DNA from: CALCKW01 sp033852095
GTDB taxonomy: Bacteria > Pseudomonadota > Gammaproteobacteria > CALCKW01
Direction: 5' to 3'
Assembly (NCBI GenBank): GCA_033852095.1
Contig: JAWSVD010000074.1
Span: 62,001 to 126,000 of the forward strand
DNA: 64,000 nt
Below are positions 51,100 through 60,548 of this stretch, in pieces. Below the pieces are notes generated by a model. That model did no database searches. It worked only from the letters and a program-made list of their open reading frames with translations, and was not told where the DNA came from. Made by a program: the position numbers and the translations under genes. Position 1 is the first letter of the stretch. The number at the start of each line of letters is the position of its first letter.

Positions 51100-52656
51100 T
51101 CAGTTCTCAGGCTCCCATGCCAGCCCATCGCGCTGCACAGCGGCTTTGCGCTTTTCCACGTAGGCCTGCAGCGCCTCCCTGCGCGCCGGGTCTTGAGGCG
51201 GCGGCTCATACTCAGCGAGCGCCATTTGCCAGCGCTCGGTGGCGCGCGCCTGCGCATCTTTCGCCCCGGCCAACTGCCAGCTCTCTTGGTTTTGCCAATC
51301 GCTGAGCATCGGTTCGTGGAAGGCGGTTTTGTAGCGCGCCAGGGTGTGGGCAGAGCCAAAAAAGTGCCCGCCCGGACCCACTTCTTCTATCGCTGTTAAG
51401 CCTATCTCCTCGCGATCGATCTTCAGCGGCTGCAACAGCGCGCCCATGCCCTGCAGCATTTCCACGTCGACGATGAGCTTTTCAAAGGAGGCCACCAGGC
51501 CTCCTTCCATCCACCCAGCCGCGTGGTAGATGAGGTTGCCGTGCCCCATCACCGCCCCCCACAGGGCCATTTGTGTCTCGTACGTGGCCTGCGCGTCCAC
51601 CGCGTTGCTGGCACTGCAGGCGCTGCTGCGGTAGGGAAGATTGTACTTTCGCGCCAGCTGCCCTCCGGCCATATTGGCCAGGCTATTCTCCGGTGTGCCA
51701 AAAGCGGGAGCACCCGAGCGCATGTCCACGTTTGATGTAAAGCCCCCGTACACCACCGGCGCACCTGGCCGCACCAGCTGGGTCAGGCACACCCCAAACA
51801 GGGCCTCCGCGTTCTGCTGCACCAGCGCACCCGCCAAGGTGGCCGGGGTCATCGCTCCCATCAAGGTGAAGGGTGTCACCACCACCGCCTGCCCCAGCGC
51901 GGCCATTTGCATCGCGCCGTAAGCCATGGCGTCGTCGAGCTTGCGCGGCGAATTGATGTTGATGTTGGTGGCGACAATGGGCCTGGCCGCGATGTCATCG
52001 AAGCCGATACCCAGCGCGATGGCGCACATCTTCGCCGCATCCAGCGCCCGCCCAGCGCCTATGCCCGTGGCCATGAAGACCTTGTCGCTCAGGGTCAGGT
52101 TGGCGCAGGCGGTGTCCAGGTGCCGTGTGTCCACGGGCAGGTCCGTGGGTGCCAGCGCCTGGTTGCCAAAAAAGCTGATGACATTGAAGTGCTGCCCTAA
52201 TTTGATCAGTGTCTGGTAGTCGGCGAAATTCCCCGAGCGCCGCCCTTGTATGTTGTCGTGCACGTGCGGTGCACCAGACACCAGACCAAAATTGATCTGA
52301 TCATCGCCCACCCGGATATCTCTCGCGGGGCTGCGCGCGTGCAAATTGAAAGCGCCGGGCACCGTGCCGAGGCAGCGCATCACCAGCTCCCGGTCCAGAC
52401 ACACCTTGCCGTCAGGGTCTACGTCCGCACCTGCTTTCCGGAACAGCGCAAGTGCGCGCTCACCCAAGACTTCAACCCCGCACTGCTCCAACAGTTGCAA
52501 GGACGCCTCGTGAATCATCTCCAACTGCTCTGCGTCCAGCGGCTCCACGGCGGCAAAGCGGTTCCGCAATTGCCGCAGCGGTGGCTGCGGCAAGATTTTC
52601 GCCACCCGCCCTCTTTTTCGACCGCGCCGAGGACGTCTATTTTCAACCTGAGTCAT
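51100..52656 (-). CDS. MttB-family trimethylamine/betaine methyltransferase (non-pyrrolysine)
   Basis: A 518-residue TIM-barrel protein of the MttB superfamily, which transfers a methyl group from a quaternary or tertiary amine to a corrinoid protein. There is no in-frame amber codon, so it is of the non-pyrrolysine type like glycine betaine methyltransferase MtgB. Typical segments are FGLVSGAPHVHDNIQGRRSGNF (near 115), QMAALGQAVVVTPFTLMGAMTPATLAGALVQ (by position near 235-265) and RPGAPVVYGGFTSNVDMRSG near 290. A basic, Arg-rich N-terminus (RRPRRGRKRGR) resembles tails seen in the 18-24 kb genes. It overlaps the PrpD-like gene by four bases. Its corrinoid partner is most likely the protein at 18.5 kb. 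Confidence 0.92.
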   Translation of the reverse strand: MTQVENRRPRRGRKRGRVAKILPQPPLRQLRNRFAAVEPLDAEQLEMIHEASLQLLEQCGVEVLGERALALFRKAGADVDPDGKVCLDRELVMRCLGTVPGAFNLHARSPARDIRVGDDQINFGLVSGAPHVHDNIQGRRSGNFADYQTLIKLGQHFNVISFFGNQALAPTDLPVDTRHLDTACANLTLSDKVFMATGIGAGRALDAAKMCAIALGIGFDDIAARPIVATNININSPRKLDDAMAYGAMQMAALGQAVVVTPFTLMGAMTPATLAGALVQQNAEALFGVCLTQLVRPGAPVVYGGFTSNVDMRSGAPAFGTPENSLANMAGGQLARKYNLPYRSSACSASNAVDAQATYETQMALWGAVMGHGNLIYHAAGWMEGGLVASFEKLIVDVEMLQGMGALLQPLKIDREEIGLTAIEEVGPGGHFFGSAHTLARYKTAFHEPMLSDWQNQESWQLAGAKDAQARATERWQMALAEYEPPPQDPARREALQAYVEKRKAAVQRDGLAWEPEN

Positions 52657-53993
52657 GCGGCCTCCACGGGGGCGTAAATCAATGCCTGTAAATGTGACAA
52701 GTCAGCATCTGCCGAACGGCCAAGCGCCCAGACCGCGTCATGAAGTTCGCGGGCCCTGCTCGCGCCGAGCTTTGCAGTGGCCAAGGCGAAGAACTTCTGC
52801 GTCAGAAAAGAATCGTCAAAGGGATCTTCGGGATCCCCACCGGTTTCGGTGGGACCGGACGCCAGCACCCGCCCATCCCGCAGCTCGACGAGCACACTGC
52901 TGATACGCCGCTGTGGGAAAGGGTCGTTATATGCAGGCTCTTCGATCAAGCGTGTGCGCCGGCTCAACGCCAGCACAGCTGGGTCGAGCAAACCATCGCC
53001 GCTGATGTGTTCCACCGCTACCGCGCCGTGCACCAGGGCCGCCGCCACCGGAAAGGGCAAGCTGTACTGCGCCTGCTCGGTGTTCAGGGGCTGCGCGCTG
53101 TGCAGGCACACCGATTCATGGAAGCTGCGGATCTCCAGCGTGGCGATCTCATCGACGGTGAATCCGTATTGCGCGCGCAGCTGCAGTGCAGCGGTGATCG
53201 CCGGCTGCGCCCAGCGGCAGACGGGAAAGGCTTTGATGTATTGCTCTTCGACCAGCCAACGCGCGCCGATGTCCGACCAGTAACACTGCAGCTCAGGGCT
53301 TTCGACGGTCACAGCGGGTGCGCCGGTGAAGCCGTCCTCGGCAAGCAAGGCAGCACTGACACCCGCCATCGCCCCCCAACCCGAGCCGTCCTTCACCATC
53401 GTCGGGTGATCGATGCAGCGCATCATCTGGCTCCTGGGGCCGTGGTACTCCGCGATGCCCATGGCTTCGCGTGTCTGCTCGCGGTTCAAGCCCAAGCAGC
53501 GCCCGCCAATCGCGGCGCAGGCCACGGCGATCCACGCGCCCGAGGTATGGTAATCATCGGCACTGGCGTGCAAGGCGACCCCTGCACGACTGCCGAACTC
53601 ATATCCCACCACCAGCGCGCTCAGGAACTGCTGCCCACTCATGGGTTGCAGATCGGCAAAGGCCAACAGCGCCGGCAACACCCCGCACCCCACGTGACCT
53701 TTCGCCGGCTTGTAGCCGTCGTGCGCGTCGATCGCGTCTAAACTGAAGGCCCCGGCGAGCGCGGCACCGGGCGCGCTCAGCTGCCGCCCGTCAAACATCA
53801 GCTGCGCCGGGCGCGTGGCGCTGCAAAAGTTATCCAATGCGTGCCGTCGCACCTTCAGCGCCAAGGGCGTGTGCACCGCGCTGGCGGCCACACCGAGCAA
53901 GTCCAAAAGAGACCGCCGGACCGCGTGCTGCGCCTGCGCTGGCACATCCTGCCAGCGCAGCTCGTGCACGAATTCAAGCACCTGATCGCTCAT
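52653..53993 (-). CDS. MmgE/PrpD family protein
   Basis: A 446-residue protein of the MmgE/PrpD family, which includes 2-methylcitrate dehydratase and cis-aconitate decarboxylase. Landmarks: SLLDLLGVAASA near 30, DAIDAHDGYKPAKGHVGCGVLPALLA near 85-110 and YIKAFPVCRWAQP near 250-262. The last residues overlap the mttB start, so the two are co-translated. Pairing with MttB is unusual; a role in breaking down the demethylated product, for example as an isomerase or lyase, is inference. Confidence 0.9.
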   Translation of the reverse strand: MSDQVLEFVHELRWQDVPAQAQHAVRRSLLDLLGVAASAVHTPLALKVRRHALDNFCSATRPAQLMFDGRQLSAPGAALAGAFSLDAIDAHDGYKPAKGHVGCGVLPALLAFADLQPMSGQQFLSALVVGYEFGSRAGVALHASADDYHTSGAWIAVACAAIGGRCLGLNREQTREAMGIAEYHGPRSQMMRCIDHPTMVKDGSGWGAMAGVSAALLAEDGFTGAPAVTVESPELQCYWSDIGARWLVEEQYIKAFPVCRWAQPAITAALQLRAQYGFTVDEIATLEIRSFHESVCLHSAQPLNTEQAQYSLPFPVAAALVHGAVAVEHISGDGLLDPAVLALSRRTRLIEEPAYNDPFPQRRISSVLVELRDGRVLASGPTETGGDPEDPFDDSFLTQKFFALATAKLGASRARELHDAVWALGRSADADLSHLQALIYAPVEAA

Positions 53994-54077
53994 GATTGCA
54001 ACAGCCCTCCATGCCCGTGTGAGAAAGCAAAGTGTGTGCGTTCAGCGCGCCTCTTACTATCATCTTCGGGGGTATTT

Positions 54078-55028
54078 ATGTCATATTTGGGCATGCATCA
54101 AACACGGCGCCTGATCTTCGTTCTCTGCCCGCAACTGCCCTTGTTCAGCCTCGCCTCGGCGCTGGAAGTACTGCGGCACGCCAATCGTGCCTGTGGTTTC
54201 GAGGCCTACCGCTGGTCACTGGTGAGCGCGGACGACCGGCCCGTGCGCGACGCAACAGGGCTGGAGCTGCGCCCGGACTGCAAGCTGACGCAGACAGGCA
54301 CGGCCGACGCGATTTATGTGGTCGCGGGTTTCGGCGCCGCCGAGTTGAAGGCGCCGAGGCTCAGCCACTGGCTGCAGCAACAAGCCTCTCACCCTGTGAT
54401 TTTGGGCGGTATTTCCAACGGCAGTTATTTATTGGCCCGCGCCGGGCTGTTGATCGGCTACCAAGCCACGGTGCACTGGGAGGATTTCCCGCAATTCGCG
54501 CAGGATTACCCGGCCGTGCACGCGCGCTATCAACGCTACGTGCTAGACCGGGACAGGCACACCTGCTCTGGCGCCGCCTCTACCCTGGATCTATTTCTGG
54601 AACTGGTGCGGCGTGAGCAGGGCATCGACATCGCCATTCAAATCACCCGACAAATGTTATTGCAAGCGGAGCCAGCGACGGACAGCGGCATTCAGCCACA
54701 ACAGGCAATTCAGTATTCCCCACGGTTGCAGCGTGCACTGAGCGTGCTCGAAGCGGCGGGCGACGCCCCGCCGCAGGTGGCGGCCCTGGCGGCTGCCGTC
54801 GGCATGAGCCGTCGCGCGCTGCAGGATTTGTTTCAACGGGAGATCGGCCTGCCACCCAAAGACGTGCTGCGCCAACGCCGGCTGGCGCGGGCACAGGCCC
54901 TGATCAAACACAGCGAGCTGCCGCTCTCAGCGATCGCCAGCGCCGTGGGGTTTTGCTCGCAGTCGCACCTGAGCAGTGCCTACAAGGCGCATTTCAACAC
55001 CACGCCTGGCCGCGACCGACGCAGCTGA
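54078..55028 (+). CDS. GlxA-family AraC-type transcription regulator, second copy
   Basis: A 316-residue regulator with a DJ-1/PfpI domain (about 10-180) and AraC HTH pair (about 215-310, VAALAAAVGMSRRALQDLFQREIG and AIASAVGFCSQSHLSSAYKAHF). It shares its layout with the gene at 14.2 kb. It is divergent from prpD-mttB, 84 bp away, and is the probable regulator of that operon, sensing a betaine or its breakdown product. Start ATG with GGGGG upstream is preferred over earlier in-frame codons that overlap the PrpD gene. Confidence 0.9.
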   Translation: MSYLGMHQTRRLIFVLCPQLPLFSLASALEVLRHANRACGFEAYRWSLVSADDRPVRDATGLELRPDCKLTQTGTADAIYVVAGFGAAELKAPRLSHWLQQQASHPVILGGISNGSYLLARAGLLIGYQATVHWEDFPQFAQDYPAVHARYQRYVLDRDRHTCSGAASTLDLFLELVRREQGIDIAIQITRQMLLQAEPATDSGIQPQQAIQYSPRLQRALSVLEAAGDAPPQVAALAAAVGMSRRALQDLFQREIGLPPKDVLRQRRLARAQALIKHSELPLSAIASAVGFCSQSHLSSAYKAHFNTTPGRDRRS

Positions 55029-55051
55029 GCTGCCGCGCCATTGAGAGTGTA

Positions 55052-55816
55052 TTAAGTCCCCGCTAGCTGGGTGCCGCCGTCCACCGAGATTGCCGTGCCC
55101 GTTATGTAGCTGCCCGCCTCAGAGCACAGCAGCAGCAACGGCCCGTCGAGCTCAGACAGCTCGCCGATGCGGCGCGGAAACAATGCCCTAGCGTAGTCCT
55201 TCCCCGCGTCGGTCTCAAAAAACTCCGCGTTGATCTCGGTCTTAAAATAGCCCGGTAAAATGCTATTGACCCGAATCTTCTCTCGCCACAGCTCGCGCGC
55301 CATGGCCTTGCTGAGCTGAATGACGCCCGCCTTGGCAGTGCAATAATTCGCCTGCGTGGGCTGCACCAGAACACCCAGCACCGAGGCGATATTAACAATA
55401 GAGCCGCCCGAACCCTGCGCCGCCATTATCCGCGCCGCCGCCTGCCCCACGCGGAACACCCCGTTCAGGTCCACTTCCAGCACCTTCTGCCAGCTCTCTT
55501 CGCTCATCTCCAAAAAACGCTGATTATCCGCAACGCCCGCATTATTGACTAAGATATCGAGCTTGCCCCCGAGCTCGACGGCCCGCTCCACCGCCGCGTC
55601 CACCGAGGCGCGATCGCTGACGTCCATGGCCACGGCAAAGGCCTTGATGCCCTGCGCCTGCAGCGCGCTGACATTAGCGGCGAGTGCTTTCTCGCGCCTG
55701 GCCGCCAATACCACCGTGGCACCCGCCTCGCCCAGCACCCGACTGAAATGCGCCCCCAGCCCCGAAGAGGCTCCAGTGATCAAAGCTACCTTATCTTGCA
55801 AATCAAAGCCGGACAT
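55052..55816 (-). CDS. Short-chain dehydrogenase/reductase
   Basis: A 254-residue SDR. NAD(P) motif TGASSGLGAHF near 16-26, NNAGVAD near 93-99, catalytic Ser in NIASVLGVL (142-150), and Tyr-x-x-x-Lys in YCTAKAG near 159-165. Looks like a 3-oxoacyl-ACP reductase-type (FabG-like) or acyl/steroid dehydrogenase. It faces an acyl-CoA ligase on the other strand, suggesting fatty-acid or related metabolism. AGGAA before the ATG at 55816 fixes the start. Confidence 0.9.
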   Translation of the reverse strand: MSGFDLQDKVALITGASSGLGAHFSRVLGEAGATVVLAARREKALAANVSALQAQGIKAFAVAMDVSDRASVDAAVERAVELGGKLDILVNNAGVADNQRFLEMSEESWQKVLEVDLNGVFRVGQAAARIMAAQGSGGSIVNIASVLGVLVQPTQANYCTAKAGVIQLSKAMARELWREKIRVNSILPGYFKTEINAEFFETDAGKDYARALFPRRIGELSELDGPLLLLCSEAGSYITGTAISVDGGTQLAGT

Positions 55817-55952
55817 ACGCTTTCCTCTCTGTGGCGGTGGATTGATAAAGCAGCGTACAGGAAAAACGCGAGCTTGCAATTTCAGCGCTTGCCGGAGCCT
55901 CTGCGCTGTGCGATTGTGAAGTTTGTATTCTGCGAACGATGAGCACGGCTCC

Positions 55953-57509
55953 ATGGCATTTGACCGGCTGCACCAGGTGTTTGAATCCAAACTGCGCACA
56001 GAGCCAGAGCGGCTGTGTCTGATCGATCACGACGGCCAGCACTTCAGCCGCGCGCAGACGCTCGCCGCCATCGACTGGGCCGAGCAGCGGCTGCTGCAAG
56101 CCGGCCTGCGCCCCGGCGATCGCCTGCTGTTGATCGGCGAGAACGCCGTGGCCATGTGCGCCTTTATATTCGCCTGCTCACGGCTCGACGCCTGGGTGAT
56201 CCCGGTCAACGCACGCCAGAGCAGCGCCGAGCTGGAGCGGATCATCCAGCACGCCGAACCACGCGCACTGGTCTTTATCAGCGGCATCTCCGCCGCAGCG
56301 GCCGCCCACGCGGAACACTTCGCGGCATCCCCCAAAGAAGACACCGCCATAGGCCAGCTACGCCTCTGCGCCGCGCGGGATACACAGCCAGAGCCCGTCA
56401 GCGCCGACCCCGCCGAGCAGGTGGCCGCCATGTTCTACACCACCGGCACGACTGGCGAGCCCAAGGGCGTGATGCTCAGCCACGCCAACCTGATCTTCAT
56501 GGCACAGGCCAGCGCCGCGGTGCGCGGATTAAACGACCAAGACAGACTCTATTGCTGCATCCCCGTCACCCACATTTACGCCTTCTCCTCCGCCATGCTC
56601 AGCACCCTGTGCTGCGGCGCCGAGCTGCAGTTCAGCAGCCGCTTCTCACCAGAGCACACCTTCCAAGCACTGCGGGACGGCATCAGCTGCATGCCTGCAG
56701 TCCCCGCCATGTACGCCCAGCTGATGGAGCACGCCGAAACACTGGGTCTGCAGCGCATCGACGCACCGCGCTTGCGTTATATCGCCGCTGGCGGCGCGCC
56801 GCTGGACCCAGACTGGAAGGCCCGAGTGGAACGCTTCTTCGGCCTCACCCTGCAAAACGGCTACGGCATGACCGAGGCCTCACCGGGCATTTCAGTGACC
56901 CGCTACGGCTCAGACCCTGCGGATCAAGCCTGCGGGCCCCCACTGCCCGGCACCGAGATCAAATTGGCGACACCGCCCCAAGGCGACAAGCCAAGCGCGG
57001 GAGTGGGTGAGGTACTGGTGCGTGGACCGCACGTGATGAAAGGCTACTTTCGCGCCCCCGAAGCCACCCGCGAAACACTGGACGCCGAGGGGTTTTTGCA
57101 CACCGGTGATCTGGGCCGCTGGACGACAGACGGCTGCTTGGAGATCGTCGGACGCTGCAAAGAGCTGATCATCCGCTCCGGATTTAATGTCTACCCGCCC
57201 GAGGTCGAGACAGCGCTGAACAGCCACCCCGCCGTGACACAATCAGCAGTTGTAGGCCGCACCGTGCAGGGGGGCAACGAAGAAGTGCTGGCCTTTGTGC
57301 AGCAGGTTCCCGGCGAACAGCTCAGCGCCAAAGACCTGCAGGCCTGGACCCGGCAACAACTCGCCCCCTACAAGGTGCCATCCTTCGTGGTGATCACGGA
57401 CTTGTTACCCGCAGCCCCCAGCGGCAAACCGCTAAAACACCTGATGATCGAGCATTTTAAAAACGCGCTGAACGAACTGGCAGCAGGGGAAGAACAGAGC
57501 CTTCGCTAG
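55953..57509 (+). CDS. Acyl-CoA ligase, AMP-forming
   Basis: A 518-residue ANL-superfamily enzyme: MFYTTGTTGEPKGVMLSH near 160-178 (AMP-binding motif), GYGMTEASPGIS near 300, and TGDLGRWTTDGCLEIVGRCKELIIRSGFNVYPPEVE in the C-terminal hinge near 385-420. The catalytic Lys is in SGKPLKHLM near the end. Activates an organic acid with CoA; substrate unknown. Start is an ATG with a weak ribosome site; a TTG 30 bp earlier is possible. Confidence 0.9.
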   Translation: MAFDRLHQVFESKLRTEPERLCLIDHDGQHFSRAQTLAAIDWAEQRLLQAGLRPGDRLLLIGENAVAMCAFIFACSRLDAWVIPVNARQSSAELERIIQHAEPRALVFISGISAAAAAHAEHFAASPKEDTAIGQLRLCAARDTQPEPVSADPAEQVAAMFYTTGTTGEPKGVMLSHANLIFMAQASAAVRGLNDQDRLYCCIPVTHIYAFSSAMLSTLCCGAELQFSSRFSPEHTFQALRDGISCMPAVPAMYAQLMEHAETLGLQRIDAPRLRYIAAGGAPLDPDWKARVERFFGLTLQNGYGMTEASPGISVTRYGSDPADQACGPPLPGTEIKLATPPQGDKPSAGVGEVLVRGPHVMKGYFRAPEATRETLDAEGFLHTGDLGRWTTDGCLEIVGRCKELIIRSGFNVYPPEVETALNSHPAVTQSAVVGRTVQGGNEEVLAFVQQVPGEQLSAKDLQAWTRQQLAPYKVPSFVVITDLLPAAPSGKPLKHLMIEHFKNALNELAAGEEQSLR

Positions 57510-57581
57510 CGTTTGGCTGCTACTTGCGGCATGGCTTGCCATGTTCGAGCCGCTGCAATTCGCCGCCACAGGTCTCAGCTG

Positions 57582-58010
57582 TCAGGGCAACACGGCGCGC
57601 GGCTTGATGCGCTTGAAGGTGCCGGTGCCGGTGGTCAGCAGCTTGCCCGCCGCATCGCGCAGATCGCCGCGCACGTAAATCATACTCTGACCACAGCGCA
57701 GCACCTCCGCCTCGGCAGTGACCGAGCCGCTGCTGCAGGTGCTGACAAACTGGGTGTAGAAGTCCACCGTGACAACGCCTTGCGCCCGCAGCGCGGTGTT
57801 GGATTTATCCGCGATCGCGGCTTCGCAGGCGATGCCGCAGGCGGCGTCCAGCAGCGTCACCGCCATGCCCCCGTGCAAGGAGCCGCCACGGTTCAGCAGC
57901 TCTGCCTTGAGCGGCAGCACACAGCGCGCTCGGCCCTCGCCGGGCGCCCAAAACACCACATAACCCAGGGATTTTTGCACCCCACTGGGCTCTCCTATAA
58001 AGGGAATCAA
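57582..58010 (-). CDS. PaaI-family hotdog thioesterase
   Basis: A 142-residue hotdog protein. The PaaI/YbgC-type segment LLNRGGSLHGGMAVTLLDAACG near 39-60 gives the substrate pocket with the HGG motif, followed by VTVDFYTQFV. It would hydrolyse a small acyl-CoA. Placed after an acyl-CoA ligase, converging with it. TTG start inferred. Confidence 0.82.
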   Translation of the reverse strand: MIPFIGEPSGVQKSLGYVVFWAPGEGRARCVLPLKAELLNRGGSLHGGMAVTLLDAACGIACEAAIADKSNTALRAQGVVTVDFYTQFVSTCSSGSVTAEAEVLRCGQSMIYVRGDLRDAAGKLLTTGTGTFKRIKPRAVLP

Positions 58011-58049
58011 GACAGCAAACCTCTTCTAAGCTGAAAATTTAGCGCGTGT

Positions 58050-58868
58050 TCAGCGGTCATCGCCACCGCGCTCGTTGACTTCGGCGGCGACACAGGCGCC
58101 CAAAAAACTGACCAAAGAGCAGACCCACAGCCAAACCAGAAACAGCGGCAAAATGGCCATGGCGCCGTAGATAGCCTGGTAGCCCACGGCCCGGCCGGCC
58201 CACAGCGCAAAGGCGGATTTGGCCAATTCAAAAAACAGAGCCGCCACCAGACCGCCGGCCAATGCGGCCGAGACCTTGATGGTGCGGTTGGGCAGACTGA
58301 TATAGAGCACGCAAAAGCCCGCGGCCACCAGCACCATTGGCGCGATGCGGCCCAACAACAGGCCCAGTTCGGTGCCACCGACCAGGGTTTGCGCCTGCGC
58401 CAAGGCGTAGCTGGTCAAGCTGATGCTCAGGCCAAACAACAGCGGCATCAAGGTGATCATGGCCCAGTAGACCACCAGCCGCATCACCGCCCCGCGCCTG
58501 TAGCCGTTGCCAAAGATCCGGTTCAGGTAGCGCTCGAGGGTGTAGAGCAGGTTCAAGCTGGTGACGAACAGCAGCAGCGTGCCCCACAGGGTGAGCTTGC
58601 CCGCCTTGCCGACAAACTCCTCCATGTAGAGCTCCACACTGCCTGCCGCCGAGGGCACCAGCTGCTCGTAGATAAAAGCCTTGAGGGAATCGCCCAGCTC
58701 TTGGAACACCGGGGCCCCTGTCAACATGGACAGCACCACCGTCGCCAGCGGCACCAGGGCGAGCAAGGTGGAAAAGGCCAGTGCCGAGCTCGCGCCGAAG
58801 GCATCCGCCGCCACAAAGCGGCGCCAGACGCCGCGAGGGAACTGCAATAATTGAGCGCTTAACGGCAT
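58050..58868 (-). CDS. YihY/BrkB-family inner-membrane protein
   Basis: A 272-residue protein of the YihY (UPF0761) family with about six membrane segments (for example LAFSTLLALVPLATVVLSML near 29-48, LLLFVTSLNLLYTL near 97-110). The family is widespread in gammaproteobacteria and its function is not established. It lies after metZ and before paaI, all minus. Confidence 0.85.
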   Translation of the reverse strand: MPLSAQLLQFPRGVWRRFVAADAFGASSALAFSTLLALVPLATVVLSMLTGAPVFQELGDSLKAFIYEQLVPSAAGSVELYMEEFVGKAGKLTLWGTLLLFVTSLNLLYTLERYLNRIFGNGYRRGAVMRLVVYWAMITLMPLLFGLSISLTSYALAQAQTLVGGTELGLLLGRIAPMVLVAAGFCVLYISLPNRTIKVSAALAGGLVAALFFELAKSAFALWAGRAVGYQAIYGAMAILPLFLVWLWVCSLVSFLGACVAAEVNERGGDDR

Positions 58869-58923
58869 ATCAATGTCCGGAGAGGCAGGTACCCGTGTGC
58901 AGGAGCAAAGGCGGTGCCATTCC

Positions 58924-60114
58924 TCAGCCCGCCAGCGCCTGCGCGAGATCCGCTTGAATATCCACGATGCTCTCTAGGCCCACCGAGACCCGCACCAAGC
59001 CGTCCACAATGCCAGCCTCCGCCCGCTGCTCTGGGCTGATGCGTGCGTGCGTGGTGCTGGCTGGGTGGGTGATGGTGGATTTGGCGTCGCCGAGATTGCC
59101 AGTGCGTGACAACATCGCCACGCCGTCGATCAAGGACCAGGCTGCGTCCTTGCCGCCGGCCAGCTCGAAGGAGACGATGCCTCCGCCGGCCTGCTGCTGA
59201 CGCGCCGCGAGCTCGTACTGTGGATGACTGCGCAGCCCGGGGTAGTGTACTTTCAGCACCTGTGGCTGCGCCTCCAGCCACTCGGCCAAGGTCAGCGCGC
59301 TCTCACAGTGCGCGCGCATGCGCAGGTGCAGCGTCTCAAGGCCCTTGAGGAAGACCCAGGCGTTAAACGCGCTCATGGTCGGGCCGCAGGTGCGCAAAAA
59401 GCCCATCACCTCACCGTCCATCAAGGCCTTAGAGCCCACCAGGGCACCGCCCATGCAACGCCCCTGTCCGTCGATGTACTTGGTTGCTGAGTGAACCACC
59501 ACATCGGCGCCCAGATCCAGCGGCCGCTGCAGCACCGGCGTGCAGAAACAATTGTCCACTGCCAACAACGCACCCGCGTCGTGCGCGATGTCGGCCAGGG
59601 CACGGATGTCCGCGGTTTCCATCAGCGGGTTGGTGGGTGTCTCGACAAACAACAACTTGGTCTCAGGGCGAATCGCCTCGCGCCAGGCCGCCACGTCTTT
59701 CAGCGACACCAGATCAACCGAAATGCCCCAGCGCGTGAGGTACTTCAAAAACAAATTGGTGGTCGAGCCAAACATGCCTTTGGCGGCCAGCAGGTGATCG
59801 CCGGCTTTGAGCGTGCTCATGCACAGGGTCAGTACCGCGGCCATGCCGGAGGCTGTCGCCACGCAGGCTTCGCCGCCTTCCATCGCCGCCAAGCGTTCTT
59901 CGAAGTTGCGCACTGTGGGGTTGGTGAAGCGCGAATAGATGTTTTCATCGCAGCTGTCGCCGCCGAATATCTCGGCTGCTTCCGCCGCGCTTTCAAAGAC
60001 ATAACTGGAGGTCAATAACAGGCTTTCGGCGTGCTCACGCTCGGGTCCACGTCGCTGGCCAGCGCGCACCGCGATGGATTCCAGCTGTTTACCACTGGGG
60101 TCAAAATCTTGCAT
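58924..60114 (-). CDS. metZ: O-succinylhomoserine sulfhydrylase (MetZ)
   Basis: A 396-residue Cys/Met-metabolism PLP enzyme. It starts with LESIAVRAGQRRGPEREHAES, has the SYVFESAAEAAEIF stretch, and the PLP Lys in VVHSATKYIDGQGRCMGG near 203-220. It assembles homocysteine from O-succinylhomoserine and sulfide. Homocysteine production is consistent with active methyl metabolism. Start ATG at 60114 has only a weak ribosome site; a longer start to 60156 is less likely. Confidence 0.9.
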   Translation of the reverse strand: MQDFDPSGKQLESIAVRAGQRRGPEREHAESLLLTSSYVFESAAEAAEIFGGDSCDENIYSRFTNPTVRNFEERLAAMEGGEACVATASGMAAVLTLCMSTLKAGDHLLAAKGMFGSTTNLFLKYLTRWGISVDLVSLKDVAAWREAIRPETKLLFVETPTNPLMETADIRALADIAHDAGALLAVDNCFCTPVLQRPLDLGADVVVHSATKYIDGQGRCMGGALVGSKALMDGEVMGFLRTCGPTMSAFNAWVFLKGLETLHLRMRAHCESALTLAEWLEAQPQVLKVHYPGLRSHPQYELAARQQQAGGGIVSFELAGGKDAAWSLIDGVAMLSRTGNLGDAKSTITHPASTTHARISPEQRAEAGIVDGLVRVSVGLESIVDIQADLAQALAG

Positions 60115-60302
60115 AGGGGTATCAAACCTCAGTCTGTGCCATTCGAACCACAGCACCAGCGCCGGGCGGCGGAGGCATGCGTCGTTTAGCGGAATTTATA
60201 GTGCGCCCGCAAGCAGAGCTCAAATCGGCGCGTTCTTTCCAAACATGTTAAATCGTGACAGGGTTCAGGTCAAATAACGGCATAACGCGAGAGAATCCCT
60301 AG

Positions 60303-60401
60303 CTTGAACAATTCAAAGCCAGTGAAGTGTTCGGCTATGAAATTGATTCGGCAGTGGAATTTCTAAAGCAGTCCCACAACCGCGCGATATCAGACGCATA
60401 A
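60303..60401 (+). other. Short coding-like fragment in the metZ-ldt spacer
   Basis: A 32-codon frame without a start (upstream stop TAG at 60300) reads like the C-terminal tail of a protein: helix-like, ending at a TAA at 60399. It may be a decayed gene end or chance. The 433-bp spacer 60115-60548 otherwise holds a perfect stem CGCAGC-ATAC-GCTGCG at 60424-60439 and an AT-rich promoter region. Confidence 0.2.
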
Positions 60402-60494
60402 AATACCCGTCGCAAAGTAAAAACGCAGCATACGCTGCGAGCCGTCTATGAGCGAATGACGGCCACAACTTAATATTAAAATATAATTAGATAC

Positions 60495-60500
60495 TATAAT
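60495..60500 (+). promoter_or_regulatory. Candidate -10 element for the L,D-transpeptidase gene
   Basis: TATAAT at 60495-60500 in an AT-rich stretch, with a second TATAAT at 60482; no clear -35 is seen. It lies 49 bp before the GTG start. Confidence 0.35.
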
Positions 60501-60548
60501 GGGCAACCCGCGTAACATGGCCACATATTTTGAACTAAGGGCCCCTCA

